Below, piece by piece: positions 1 to 8,891 of a stretch of 64,000 bases of DNA. Under the pieces are notes generated by a model that saw nothing but the letters and a program-made list of their open reading frames with translations, was not told the origin of the DNA and ran no database searches. The position numbers and the translations under genes are program-made. Every line of letters begins with the position of its first letter. The first letter of the stretch is position 1. The DNA is taken from NCBI GenBank assembly GCA_964622325.1, contig CAZUOJ010000003.1, positions 34,614-98,613 on the forward strand, read 5' to 3'. The DNA comes from JAJFUB01 sp964622325. Lineage in GTDB: Bacteria > Armatimonadota > Zipacnadia > Zipacnadales > UBA11051.

Positions 1-265
1 GCACTTGCGTATGGCCCAGCTCCGCCCGCGCCTGCGTCAAAGCCGCTTTTGTGCGGGCGATAACTTGAATTTGTTCCTCCCGATTGGCGGCGATAGGACG
101 CGCAAATTCATATCGCAACAGCCCCCCGCCTGTAAAATCAATCCCCAAATTCAGCCCGAAAAGCGCCCAGGCGCCCAAGCCCGCCACGAGCAATACGCCT
201 GAAAGCGTAAACCAGATCCAGCTGCGGCCCACTAAATCCCAATTTTGTCTGCGAAAAAAGTCCAC
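1..265 (-). CDS. secF: Protein translocase subunit SecF, N-terminal part (runs off the window)
   Basis: SecF works with SecD in the inner membrane and uses the proton gradient to help pull exported proteins across. Only the first 88 residues are present; the rest lies beyond base 1. I chose GTG at 265 because AGGAGG lies ten bases upstream. The peptide shows one membrane helix at about residues 15-37, followed at once by GIDFTGG, the signature of SecF's periplasmic start. It sits 79 bases downstream of secD on the same strand, the usual secD-secF order. Confidence 0.9.
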   Translation of the reverse strand, partial: MDFFRRQNWDLVGRSWIWFTLSGVLLVAGLGAWALFGLNLGIDFTGGGLLRYEFARPIAANREEQIQVIARTKAALTQARAELGHTQV

Positions 266-344
266 CTCAAACGAACCTCCTTAAGGCTCTGCTCGTCCCA
301 ACCGAAATATCCCTATTTGCGGTTCTTTGTCGCCAAACGGCCTG

Positions 345-2366
345 TTATGCTTGCCCCGGCGGCATGGACACGCCAAACCAATGCAGCTTCTGGCCCAAAC
401 GACTCTGCCCCACGATTGTCACAAGCCAGCGCGACACTGTGACAGCAGTGAAAAGGGAGCACAACACGCCCACGAAGAGTGTCACCGCAAAGCTCTTGAT
501 GGCGCTCGTGCCCAAAAAATATAGCACTGACGCCACTATCAGCGAATTGACATTGGAATCTAAAATCGCCGTCCAGGCGCGTTCAAAGCCAGCATCGATG
601 GCGGCGCGGATGGATTTGCCCGACCATAATTCCTCTTTCAAACGCTCAAAAATCAAAATATTGGCGTCCACTGCCGCGCCAATGGACAGAATAATCCCCG
701 CGATGCCTGGCAGCGTCAATGTTGTCTTCGTAAAGGTCAGCACCGCCAGCACCAGCAGCACATACAGGGACAGCGCAATATCCGCCAGAAAGCCGGGCAG
801 CCGATAGAAAATGATCATGAAGAGCACGACAAGACAGAAGCCCACAATGCCAGCAATCATGCTGCGATGGATAGCGTATGTCCCTAAGGTGGCGCTCACG
901 GTGCGATTTTCGGCAATTTCCAGCGGCACTGGCAACGCGCCTGCATTCAGCAGCAGCTTCAAATCGCCCGCCTCTTGCGCCGTGAAATTGCCAGTAATCT
1001 GTCCCCGTCCCGGAATTTCGCTTTGAATCACAGGTGCCATCTGCGGCTTGTCATCCAGCACAATTGCCATCCGCTTCTTGATATTGCGCCGTGTAAATGT
1101 GCGGAAATCTTGCTTCCGCTCATCGCGGATTTCAAAATTAACAGCCCAGCGGCCTGGCCGATTCGGATCCGGACTGACGCTCGCATTGCTCTTCAAATCT
1201 CGGCCCGTAAAATCAGCTTTTGTCTCCGCCAGCACACGCTCCCAGGGCACTGTCTGTCCTGTCTGTTTGTCGCGCCATTCGCGATAATCCTCGGCTTCTT
1301 CCCCAAGCGGCTCATAGCGATCGGGAATGAGCCGGAACTCTAACATCGCTGTAGATTTCAAAATCTCCACAACGCGATCCGGATCGCTGACGCCTGGCAG
1401 CTCCACAATAACGCGATCCTGGCCTTGTGTTTGCAAGACAGGCTCCCGGATTTCGCTCATTTCCAGCAAGCGCCGATCAATGATATTCTGCACTTTTTCG
1501 GCTGTATCAGGCTCCAAAAACACAGAAATCGGTTCTTCCGCTGTAATTGTCACGCCCGGATATGTGCGATTCAGAAGATCCATCACCAGATTTTTCTGCT
1601 TTTCCGCGACATCGCGATTGGGCGCACGCGTTTTCACGACCATTATATGCGCTGCGGGAAAGGAAATCTGCAAATCCTCTTCTTTCTCCAGCCGCAAGCC
1701 GGCCTTGAGCAGCGTATTGCGGACACGTTCCGAGAGCATCTCGGGCGTGAGGGAGGCCTCGACAGCGGGCTTGGCAGCCGTGGCGCCTGCCTCCGCAGTC
1801 GCTGCGGGCGCCGCCGCGCTGGGCAGCTTCACTAGAGGCCGTTCTTCGGGCGCTTTAAAGGTTAAAGTCGTTTCGGGCAACGCCCGCAGCACTACATGCG
1901 CCCCTCCCACCAGATCCAGCCCCAGACGCACTCGCGGCCGCGGCCGATATAGCCCCACGGGACCAAATGTAAATACAGGCTGCTCCACAATCTCCTGTTC
2001 CGGCAAGGGCATGGCCGTCACGCCGGGATATTTCTCTCGCAGCAAATTCAACAATTGCTCCCGATCCTTTTTCGCTTGCTCCTGATCAAAGGCGAAGGTG
2101 GCGATTTCCAGCACATTCTTGTCCTTGAATTCCACCCGATCCAGGCGAGAGCCCATGCCTTTGGACGACAAATAATTCTCTATCTCCTTCGCCTTATCCA
2201 CAAATTGCGCCTGATCCTGCACAACGGGCTGCGCAAAAGTAAAGCGGAAAGTGCTGTTCACTTCCGCGGCTTTCGGCAGCAGGCGAATCGGCTGAAAAAC
2301 ATATAAAAATGAAAATACATATAAGGCGACGATGATGATAATCCATCCTTTGCTACGCGGCTGCAT
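345..2366 (-). CDS. secD: Protein translocase subunit SecD
   Basis: SecD is a membrane protein that assists SecYEG-dependent export from the periplasmic side. The 673-residue product has a first membrane helix at about residues 8-26, the LGLDLVGG motif, a long periplasmic region, and a C-terminal block of five helices carrying AAVDANILIFERLKEE, the most conserved SecD/SecF signature. It is slightly longer than the E. coli protein (615), mainly through an Ala/Pro/Glu-rich insert near residues 185-215. An in-frame upstream ATG at 2399 exists, but I prefer ATG 2366, which is preceded by AAGGAG nine bases away. The usual neighbour yajC is not seen upstream. Confidence 0.95.
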   Translation of the reverse strand: MQPRSKGWIIIIVALYVFSFLYVFQPIRLLPKAAEVNSTFRFTFAQPVVQDQAQFVDKAKEIENYLSSKGMGSRLDRVEFKDKNVLEIATFAFDQEQAKKDREQLLNLLREKYPGVTAMPLPEQEIVEQPVFTFGPVGLYRPRPRVRLGLDLVGGAHVVLRALPETTLTFKAPEERPLVKLPSAAAPAATAEAGATAAKPAVEASLTPEMLSERVRNTLLKAGLRLEKEEDLQISFPAAHIMVVKTRAPNRDVAEKQKNLVMDLLNRTYPGVTITAEEPISVFLEPDTAEKVQNIIDRRLLEMSEIREPVLQTQGQDRVIVELPGVSDPDRVVEILKSTAMLEFRLIPDRYEPLGEEAEDYREWRDKQTGQTVPWERVLAETKADFTGRDLKSNASVSPDPNRPGRWAVNFEIRDERKQDFRTFTRRNIKKRMAIVLDDKPQMAPVIQSEIPGRGQITGNFTAQEAGDLKLLLNAGALPVPLEIAENRTVSATLGTYAIHRSMIAGIVGFCLVVLFMIIFYRLPGFLADIALSLYVLLVLAVLTFTKTTLTLPGIAGIILSIGAAVDANILIFERLKEELWSGKSIRAAIDAGFERAWTAILDSNVNSLIVASVLYFLGTSAIKSFAVTLFVGVLCSLFTAVTVSRWLVTIVGQSRLGQKLHWFGVSMPPGQA

Positions 2367-2414
2367 CCCTGCAATCTCCTTGTCTGGCCCTTGGCCCAAA
2401 GCGGCTTTCCTTGC

Positions 2415-2465
2415 TTATCTGGAGCTCAATTTAAAAAAGCGAGCTATATCTGGCTCCTCTGCCAT
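2415..2465 (-). CDS. Possible 16-codon leader peptide upstream of secD
   Basis: A tiny reading frame (MAEEPDIARFFKLSSR) starts at ATG 2465 with AGGA seven bases upstream and stops 48 bases before the chosen secD start. Some bacteria control secDF genes through a translated upstream peptide (VemP in Vibrio), but those are much longer and carry a signal sequence. This one could equally be chance. Confidence 0.2.
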   Translation of the reverse strand: MAEEPDIARFFKLSSR

Positions 2466-2571
2466 TATTATTTCCTAAATGTAGCAAACGCACAACAGCG
2501 CTTAATATCTGTGAACAATGTCCTGAGAAGAGTTTTGATTGTAAAAAGCCCCTCGCTCAAAAGACAATAAA

Positions 2572-2596
2572 GAGACGGGCCAAGCAGGCCCGCCTC
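2572..2596 (-). terminator. GC-rich hairpin at the head of the secD leader (terminator- or attenuator-like)
   Basis: On the minus strand GAGGCGGGCC pairs with GGCCCGTCTC around the loop TGCTT: ten pairs including one G-U. TTTATTGTCTTTT follows. It starts within a few bases of the transcription start predicted from the promoter at 2601-2630. It may therefore be a 5' stabilising or attenuating hairpin rather than the end of the upstream isomerase transcript. Confidence 0.4.
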
Positions 2597-2600
2597 AGCT

Positions 2601-2630
2601 AGTATACGCCACAACAGGCCCCCCTGTCAA
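2601..2630 (-). promoter_or_regulatory. Sigma-70-like promoter for secDF
   Basis: Reading the minus strand, TTGACA (2630-2625) and TATACT (2606-2601) are separated by 18 bases. This is nearly the consensus sigma-70 promoter. It points at secD, whose start codon is about 230 bases downstream of the expected transcription start near 2594. Confidence 0.5.
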
Positions 2631-2886
2631 TCACACAGATGCCCAAAACTTGTCCCCGCAGAAATGCGACGCGGCGGCCCCAGCCGCCGCTCATCACATT
2701 AAATTTTAAGCCGCCCTCAAGCTCCTGTCAAGCCTGTAAGGCGGGCCTCAAATAAGCGAGGCAGCCCAGCTCGTTACAGGCCGGCCTTTTGGGGCCTCTT
2801 CGCCCGACTTTTTGTTTATCTCGCGCCTGCTTCTTCTTCAGAAAAGCCCGCACACGGTCGTTCTCGCAGCTGAGCCTGCATAGCCA
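2631..2886. other. Non-coding spacer with a GC hairpin, no gene seen
   Basis: Together with the secD leader (2367-2630) this makes a 520-base stretch without a recognisable gene between secD and the isomerase gene. It holds a perfect 8-bp hairpin, GCGGCGGC/GCCGCCGC with loop CCCA, at 2671-2690. There is no T-run on either side, so I do not call it a terminator. I found no tRNA-like fold and no convincing ribosome-bound frame. Confidence 0.4.
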
Positions 2887-3651
2887 TTAAGCCGACAGGC
2901 CCATTGCCCGCAAATTATCAAAGCTAATTTTAATACTTTCCAGGCTGTCCCGCGCACATACATCTTGTTCCACGATACAGTATTGCACATTGTGCGCGCG
3001 GCAGGCGGCGATGATGCTGGGCCAATCCAGATTGCCTTCGCCCACTTCGGCAAAATATTGCTGCATATCGGGCGTAACACCCATATCCTTAAAATGCACT
3101 AGCGGCGTCCGTTCGGCTAATTTTGTAATCCAGGCTACAGGGCTGCCTCCGCCATGCTGGATCCAATACACATCCAGCTCTGTTTTCACATAACGCGGAT
3201 CCGAATTCTCACACAAAATTTCCAGGCCCGTTTTTCCTTCAAATTTGGCTAATTCAAAACTATGATTGTGATAGACAAAGCTTAAATTGGCCGCCGCCAG
3301 CTTTTCTCCCACTTCGTTGGCTAATTTGGCGAATGTGGCAAAGCCATCCGCAGAGGAACGAAATTCGCCCGGCATCCCGCCAATGCCTGCAAAAGCACAG
3401 CCCAGGATTTGATGCTCTTCAATGATTTGCTGGATGTTGTTCTGCATATCTGTAAAGCTGCAATGTGTGCTGATGGCTTGCAGCCCATTAGCGTCCAGCA
3501 TCCGTTTCATTTCTGCCACGCCTGTGAGCGCCCAGCCACACACTTCCACATAACGATAGCCAATGCGCGCCACAGCCTCTAATGTTTTGGCAATGTCCTC
3601 TGGCGTCTGCATATGATCACGAACTGTGTACAGCTGCAATGCAATTTTCAT
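2887..3651 (-). CDS. Sugar phosphate isomerase/epimerase (AP-endonuclease-2 TIM barrel), copy 1
   Basis: This 254-residue protein belongs to the xylose-isomerase-like TIM-barrel family, whose members isomerise or epimerise sugars or act on inositol derivatives using a bound divalent metal. Visible family features are YHNHSFE near the middle, ELDVYWIQHGG, LVHFKDMG and the closing VEQD block, which supply the metal-binding His, Glu and Asp residues. ATG 3651 follows a purine-rich AAGGAAG. It lies 183 bases downstream of a closely similar gene on the same strand and clearly arose by duplication. The exact substrate cannot be read from the sequence. Confidence 0.85.
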   Translation of the reverse strand: MKIALQLYTVRDHMQTPEDIAKTLEAVARIGYRYVEVCGWALTGVAEMKRMLDANGLQAISTHCSFTDMQNNIQQIIEEHQILGCAFAGIGGMPGEFRSSADGFATFAKLANEVGEKLAAANLSFVYHNHSFELAKFEGKTGLEILCENSDPRYVKTELDVYWIQHGGGSPVAWITKLAERTPLVHFKDMGVTPDMQQYFAEVGEGNLDWPSIIAACRAHNVQYCIVEQDVCARDSLESIKISFDNLRAMGLSA

Positions 3652-3834
3652 CAGGCTTCTTCCTTTCGTTTCTTAATTTTGTATGCTGAAAAAGGCTGTG
3701 TTCATGCCTATTCCGCTTTTTGCAATTCAAATTGCTTTTTCCTGAAAATCGAAAGCCCGCTTGCGCTTTGTCTTTTTGGTCAAATATCGGACAATTCCGG
3801 AATGGCCGGCTTTAGCTTCTAAGCCTCTAGCGGC

Positions 3835-4602
3835 TTATTGGAGCCCCATTGCTCTCAAATTTTCCAGACTAATTTTTAAGCTGTCAAAAGGATCGCCTTC
3901 GCATTTGTCCTGTTCCACAAGATACCAGTAAACGCCTGCCTGCCGACAGGCCTCCAAAATGCCGGGCCAATCCAGATTCCCGCGTCCTACTTCACAAAAA
4001 TAATGTGTGCCATCATCGCGAATTCGCATATCCTTCAAATGAATGACAGGCAGCCGCCCAGCGCATTTTTTAATCCACGCCACGGGACTGGCGCCGCCAT
4101 GCTGTACCCAATATGTATCCAGCTCAAACTGAAAATACAACGGATCGCTTTCATTAAAAAGAATGTCCATGCCGCGTTCTTCGCCGAAATGCTGGAATTC
4201 AAAGCTGTGATTGTGATAAATGAATGTCATTCCGGCTTCATGCAGGCGGCGGCCTACTTCCGACGCATCTTTACAAAATTGGCGGAAGCCTTCCGCCGTG
4301 CGAGGATATTGGGCGCCCATTCCGCCCACGCCAGGATATTGGCAGCCATAGATCTGATGTTCTTCAATCACGCGCGGCAAATCTTCCTGCATGCGCTCAA
4401 AGCTAATGTGCGTGGAGCAAATTGTGAGGCCATTGTCATCACAGATTTTCCGCAACTCCTGCGGATCAATAGGGCCCAGCGCCGATAGCTGCACCGCCTC
4501 ATAGCCAATTTGGGCAATCTTTTCTAATGTCTTACGAATATCTTCGGGCGTGCGCGTGAATTCGCGCACTGTGTACATCTGTGCGCCAATTTGGGAAGCC
4601 AT
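3835..4602 (-). CDS. Sugar phosphate isomerase/epimerase (TIM barrel), copy 2
   Basis: This 255-residue paralogue of the neighbouring gene has the same layout: an N-terminal MYTVREF strand, YHNHSFEF, ELDTYWVQHGGASPVAWI, VIHLKDM and VEQDKCEGD, ending in NLRAMGL like its sister. The reading frame is open for 66 codons further upstream, but ATG 4602 has AGGAGG at good distance and matches the sister's start. It is transcribed divergently from the large ATPase gene. Two copies with diverged interiors suggest related but different sugar or inositol substrates. Confidence 0.85.
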   Translation of the reverse strand: MASQIGAQMYTVREFTRTPEDIRKTLEKIAQIGYEAVQLSALGPIDPQELRKICDDNGLTICSTHISFERMQEDLPRVIEEHQIYGCQYPGVGGMGAQYPRTAEGFRQFCKDASEVGRRLHEAGMTFIYHNHSFEFQHFGEERGMDILFNESDPLYFQFELDTYWVQHGGASPVAWIKKCAGRLPVIHLKDMRIRDDGTHYFCEVGRGNLDWPGILEACRQAGVYWYLVEQDKCEGDPFDSLKISLENLRAMGLQ

Positions 4603-4851
4603 TTCTTTCCTCCTAGTGTTATATGTTAAAATATGTCCACGAACGCAGCCACAAAAATCGCCAGATGTTAATGAGCTGCCAAGGCTTTTTGAAAAATCTT
4701 TTAAGGACAAAATTGGGGAGAAATTCTTCTCCTGATTTTCTCTTTCCTGCTGCTGGGCAAAAAAGGACTGTGTTGTGTGCCCACAGAAAATATAAGACAA
4801 AAGACGAAAGGAAAAATAGGCCGCAAAAAATCAAGCGGCTCTGAAGAGCAT

Positions 4852-7800
4852 ATGCGAATAAGCGATGTCATCAGCCTCCGGCCCCAAAGGGAAGACATCA
4901 ATTGGACGCGGCTGGGCGAGCTGCGCGAGGCTTTAGATCGTGAAGAGGGCTTGCTGAGTCTCTTGACAAGCGCTCAAATTGCGGAAATTCTCGAGCCTTA
5001 CATTGTGCCCGCCGATCCTGCAGCCGATCCGTTATATCGCTTCTTGAAGGCCGTGGCGACAAACGGCGGGCGCGGCGTGGGAATGATTGTACGGGGGCCT
5101 CATAGCAGCGGCAAAACTTATCTTTTAGCCCTCGCCGATTTGCTTCTTGAATATCCCCAGCTGCGTCCTCAGATGGCGGCCGCTCATCCTGCATACGAAG
5201 ATGCGTTGAAATCTCTGGCCCGGATGGATCCTCTGCTCGTTGTGCCAATTCCGCTGGAAGAACATCGTGCACATGACGAACATCTGGAAGACATTTTTTT
5301 TGATCGCACAGAACAAGAATTGCGGCGCCGACGCCATAACATCACATTGCCTCTTTCAGAACAATCTTATGCTCTGGATTTGATTGAGCGTCATATTTTG
5401 CCCCGCTATGGCAAAGAACTAGACGCTCATATTGCACGCATGCCCGGCGCGCAGCGCTCGTGGAAAGAATTACGAGAGCGCAATCCAGCTGCAGCTGTCG
5501 CCGCTGCGCGTGCTTTTGCCCAAGAAATCGGCTATCCGTTAGATTTCCGCCAATCGCGCGTCGAACGCCTGGCCAGGCTTCTGGATATTATTAGTGCGCG
5601 TCAATATCGCGGCATTGTGTGGCTTGTCGATGATCTGGGGCAATTTCTGGCTGCTACAGGCCAAAAGGCCGTACGCAATGACGCCGCTTTTCTGGAATTT
5701 CTGGGGCAACGCAGCAAAATAGCGCCCCTTTATGTTCTGGCCACAATGCATACTTCGTTCGATCAAACAGCAAGCATAGAGCCCTATATGCTTGTCAATA
5801 TTCTGGAAAATTACGAAATTATGGAGCTCGGGACAACTCACATGCGTCGGATGATGCGGCATAAAGTCCTGAGCATTCCGGACGAGGACTGCCTCGCTTC
5901 TGTTGTTGCCAACACATATCAGCTTTATCGGCAGGCCTTTGGCGCTGTGAGCTTTAGCCAAGAAGCGCTGTTAACTTCTTATCCGCTTCATCCCTTAGCG
6001 GAAACATGTTTGGAAGCCATATATAGTCGTTATCTCAATGAGGCGGACGGGATTGCGCATTTTTTTCAGGAATTGAGCCGTTTGGGAAATTCCGCCGCTC
6101 TAGATCGGCAAGCCCATCAGCTTTTGTCCTTGGCCGATGTGCTCTCCCTTACGGCCAGCCGTCTGAGCGCGCATCCGCATGTGGCACCCTATTTTCATGA
6201 AGCGCTGGAATATTACATCCAAAATGGCGCCCAGATTTATCCCGCTTCTCCAGATTTGCCGGCGCAACTGGCTCGCTGTTTGATTGCATTGCGTTTAGGC
6301 AATCTGGCGGCCTCGCTGGCTGTGATTACAGAAGCGCTGGGCCTGGATGAGCAGGGGCGAGCGCGTTATAAGTTAGAGCAGGTGCGGGAAGCTCTTGAAC
6401 AGATGCGGCTGCGCGGCCGATACATCGATGTGCGTCGGGGGCAGACGCCGGAAACTGATTCGTATTACATTGATGTAGAGGCCAGCCTGACGGAGCTTGC
6501 TCGCCGCCAAATTGTGACCCTAAAAGCGGCGCTGGCTGAAGACGATCCGCGTTTATGGGAAGCGGTGGCGTCCGCAGCCACGCCGGCTTCCTTGCCTCTG
6601 GCCGATTTGCAAGAGCCTCGCTTACTAGAAATTGTCTGGGCTAATTCCACGCGCTTGATCCTTGTGCAGGCTTTCTCGTTGACATCTCTAAAACAGGATA
6701 AATTAGCCGGACGGGCTGCGGACTTGGCAGATCCCCTCACACAAGAGGATTTGCGCTTACATATCGCAGAAATGACGCGGCTGGCAGAGCAGCGCGCTGC
6801 CTGGCGGGAAGCGGCGGCTTTGTTGCCGCAAAATCGCTGGGCCGCGGGCGTGCTGGCTTGGCTGCCCAAGGCTTTATCGCCAGAGGAAATGGATCGGCTA
6901 AAAGAATATGCTGCCTGCCGGATCCTGTTGCAGTCCGCCAGCCCTCTTGAAGCCCGCCTGCAGGATCGCCTGGCCGAAGAAGCGTCTCGTTTGAGTCATG
7001 AAGTGCGCGCAATTGTGGAAAGCGCGTATATGAATGGCGAAATTCTCTGCGGGGTGCAGCCGATTGCCGAGGCAGCGGAACTGGCGCCCACATGGGGCGA
7101 TTGGCCAGCCACATTGGCCGTATTGGCCAATCCGGCGTTGAACAAAATTTATCCCAAATTCCGGGATATCGCGCCTCGGCAGCCTGTGACGGCTGCCTTA
7201 GCGGATGAGATTGTGGCACATCTATTGAGCGAAGAGGGCTTGCAATGGCCTGATGAAGGCTCGGCTGGCGGATGGGCCCACAATGTGCTTTCGCCGATGC
7301 AGCTCGTGCGCCAGGAAAACGAAATGTGGCGTCTATATGTAGAGGCCAGCGAGGCGGCAGCGGAGCTGATGGAGCGTTTAAGGCGCCGTGATCAATCGCC
7401 TGAGCATGTGTCAGGCAAGCCTTTGGCATATCAGGATTTACAGCGCTATATGGCCAAATCGGCCTTTGGCTTGCCGGCTCCTTTGTTTCAAATCCTTGTA
7501 GCTGCTTTAATCCGTGCCGGATATCTTGTGGCGCTGGATAGCGCCCAGCAAATGCTTCCCTGGCAAATATTGAAGCCGCCGCTGGAGCAGCAAGCCATCT
7601 ATGTTGCCCGCGCTCCCTTGCTGAGCGTGAGCGAATGGCAGAGCCTTACACGTGCGGTGCGGCTGCTTTTAGAAAGAATGATTCCGCGCGCCAGTCATGC
7701 TGTGCAAATGGAAATCTGGGAGGCATTGCGCGCTGAACGCCAGAAACAAATCCAGGAGCTGGCCAAATGGCGGCGGCTCCTCGCGGCTTTATGGGAACGG

Positions 7801-8844
7801 CTGGGGCAATCGGCAGCTCAATGGCCTGAAACATTGCAGGCGCTGGAGGAGCTGCAAGCTGTCTTTGAAGCCTTTGATCCCCAGCAGCTCCCCGCAATAA
7901 GTCTGTCGCGTTTTCTGGAATATGTCAGTCCGCTTCTGGAGGGCTCCCCTAGCCGGCTGTCCCAATTGCTGCGCACAGTGCAGGCCCTCCAGCTTTTTTT
8001 TGAACGAATGGCCGAGGATATCGTACACGTTTATGATTATTTGAATGCTCCAGAGCTGGCAAATGTGCCCGAAGCGGATTTTCAGGCGCGCCGACAACAA
8101 TTGCTGCAGCTCATCAAAAGCGGCGAAAACATCTTGCGGGAAGAAACAACATTTCGCCGGCTCGGGCAAATATTCTTTTCTATCTATAAACGGCGCTATA
8201 TTGCCTGGCATACGCGCTGTCATCGGCTGTCTGTGTTTGATCAATATCGTTTGCTTAAATCCACGCCAGAATTGCGTCTCCTGGCGCATCTGCACCGGCT
8301 GGAAATAAAGCCGGCTTGGGAAGGCCCCAGCGCCTGGGAAATTATTGAGCAACAAGAGAAAAAGCGTTGCGCATATACAAATCTGCAGGAAGCCTTAGAT
8401 GCAGCGCCCATATGTCCGCAATGCCATTTGCGGCTGGATGAGGAATTGCCGCTCGTGCCGCCGGAAGAAATTAAAGAACTGGCGGAGCGAGAAATTGAGA
8501 GCTATTTGGCGCAGCTACGGCAGCCGGCTTTTCAGCGGGCGCTGACGGCTTATTTGGAAGCCTTGCCGCAGCGCGGGGAGCTGGCCACACGCCTGGAACA
8601 ATTGATACATTTGGGCGAAAATCCCCCTATCCGGCTGTTGCTGTCGTTATTTACAGATGATGTGATTGTGCATTTGAATCGCGTGCTATCCGGCAAGCGG
8701 ATTCGGCCGCGCAGCTTCAGCCAATTACGCCATCTGCTGGCAGGACGCACATTAAGCCGTCAGGAGGCACAGGAGCTTTTTCAGCAATGGCTACAGGGCG
8801 AGCAGGATGATAATGAGGACGAAATTATTCATATAGAGCCGTAA
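4852..8844 (+). CDS. Very large P-loop ATPase, PglY/BrxC-like (DUF6079-type)
   Basis: A 1,330-residue protein with one ATPase core near the N-terminus. The Walker A loop GPHSSGKT lies at about residues 82-89 and a Walker-B-like strand, GIVWLVDDLGQFL, at about 254-266. The remaining thousand residues are mostly helical with few recognisable motifs. Close to the end a Cys pair (CPQCH, about residue 1190) with an earlier Cys at about 1172 could bind zinc. This length, early P-loop and late CxxC recall the BREX phage-defence ATPases PglY/BrxC, but I infer the family by layout only. None of the BREX partners (methylase, PglZ, BrxL, BrxA/B) is nearby. The start is uncertain: GTG 4777 has AAGGA upstream and would add 25 residues; ATG 4852 begins where the protein becomes well ordered. 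Confidence 0.55.
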   Translation: MRISDVISLRPQREDINWTRLGELREALDREEGLLSLLTSAQIAEILEPYIVPADPAADPLYRFLKAVATNGGRGVGMIVRGPHSSGKTYLLALADLLLEYPQLRPQMAAAHPAYEDALKSLARMDPLLVVPIPLEEHRAHDEHLEDIFFDRTEQELRRRRHNITLPLSEQSYALDLIERHILPRYGKELDAHIARMPGAQRSWKELRERNPAAAVAAARAFAQEIGYPLDFRQSRVERLARLLDIISARQYRGIVWLVDDLGQFLAATGQKAVRNDAAFLEFLGQRSKIAPLYVLATMHTSFDQTASIEPYMLVNILENYEIMELGTTHMRRMMRHKVLSIPDEDCLASVVANTYQLYRQAFGAVSFSQEALLTSYPLHPLAETCLEAIYSRYLNEADGIAHFFQELSRLGNSAALDRQAHQLLSLADVLSLTASRLSAHPHVAPYFHEALEYYIQNGAQIYPASPDLPAQLARCLIALRLGNLAASLAVITEALGLDEQGRARYKLEQVREALEQMRLRGRYIDVRRGQTPETDSYYIDVEASLTELARRQIVTLKAALAEDDPRLWEAVASAATPASLPLADLQEPRLLEIVWANSTRLILVQAFSLTSLKQDKLAGRAADLADPLTQEDLRLHIAEMTRLAEQRAAWREAAALLPQNRWAAGVLAWLPKALSPEEMDRLKEYAACRILLQSASPLEARLQDRLAEEASRLSHEVRAIVESAYMNGEILCGVQPIAEAAELAPTWGDWPATLAVLANPALNKIYPKFRDIAPRQPVTAALADEIVAHLLSEEGLQWPDEGSAGGWAHNVLSPMQLVRQENEMWRLYVEASEAAAELMERLRRRDQSPEHVSGKPLAYQDLQRYMAKSAFGLPAPLFQILVAALIRAGYLVALDSAQQMLPWQILKPPLEQQAIYVARAPLLSVSEWQSLTRAVRLLLERMIPRASHAVQMEIWEALRAERQKQIQELAKWRRLLAALWERLGQSAAQWPETLQALEELQAVFEAFDPQQLPAISLSRFLEYVSPLLEGSPSRLSQLLRTVQALQLFFERMAEDIVHVYDYLNAPELANVPEADFQARRQQLLQLIKSGENILREETTFRRLGQIFFSIYKRRYIAWHTRCHRLSVFDQYRLLKSTPELRLLAHLHRLEIKPAWEGPSAWEIIEQQEKKRCAYTNLQEALDAAPICPQCHLRLDEELPLVPPEEIKELAEREIESYLAQLRQPAFQRALTAYLEALPQRGELATRLEQLIHLGENPPIRLLLSLFTDDVIVHLNRVLSGKRIRPRSFSQLRHLLAGRTLSRQEAQELFQQWLQGEQDDNEDEIIHIEP

Positions 8845-8891
8845 TCAGGCGAAGAAGCCATAATGAGCGCTTATTTAAGGAGGCTTTTCTG

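Noticed and set aside
1327..2085. Long frame on the plus strand opposite secD
   Set aside because: Low-complexity Ser/Arg-rich translation, entirely antisense to a well-conserved gene; a shadow of codon bias.
2671..2690. Terminator at the GCGGCGGC hairpin
   Set aside because: A perfect stem, but no T-run on either side and no nearby stop codon.
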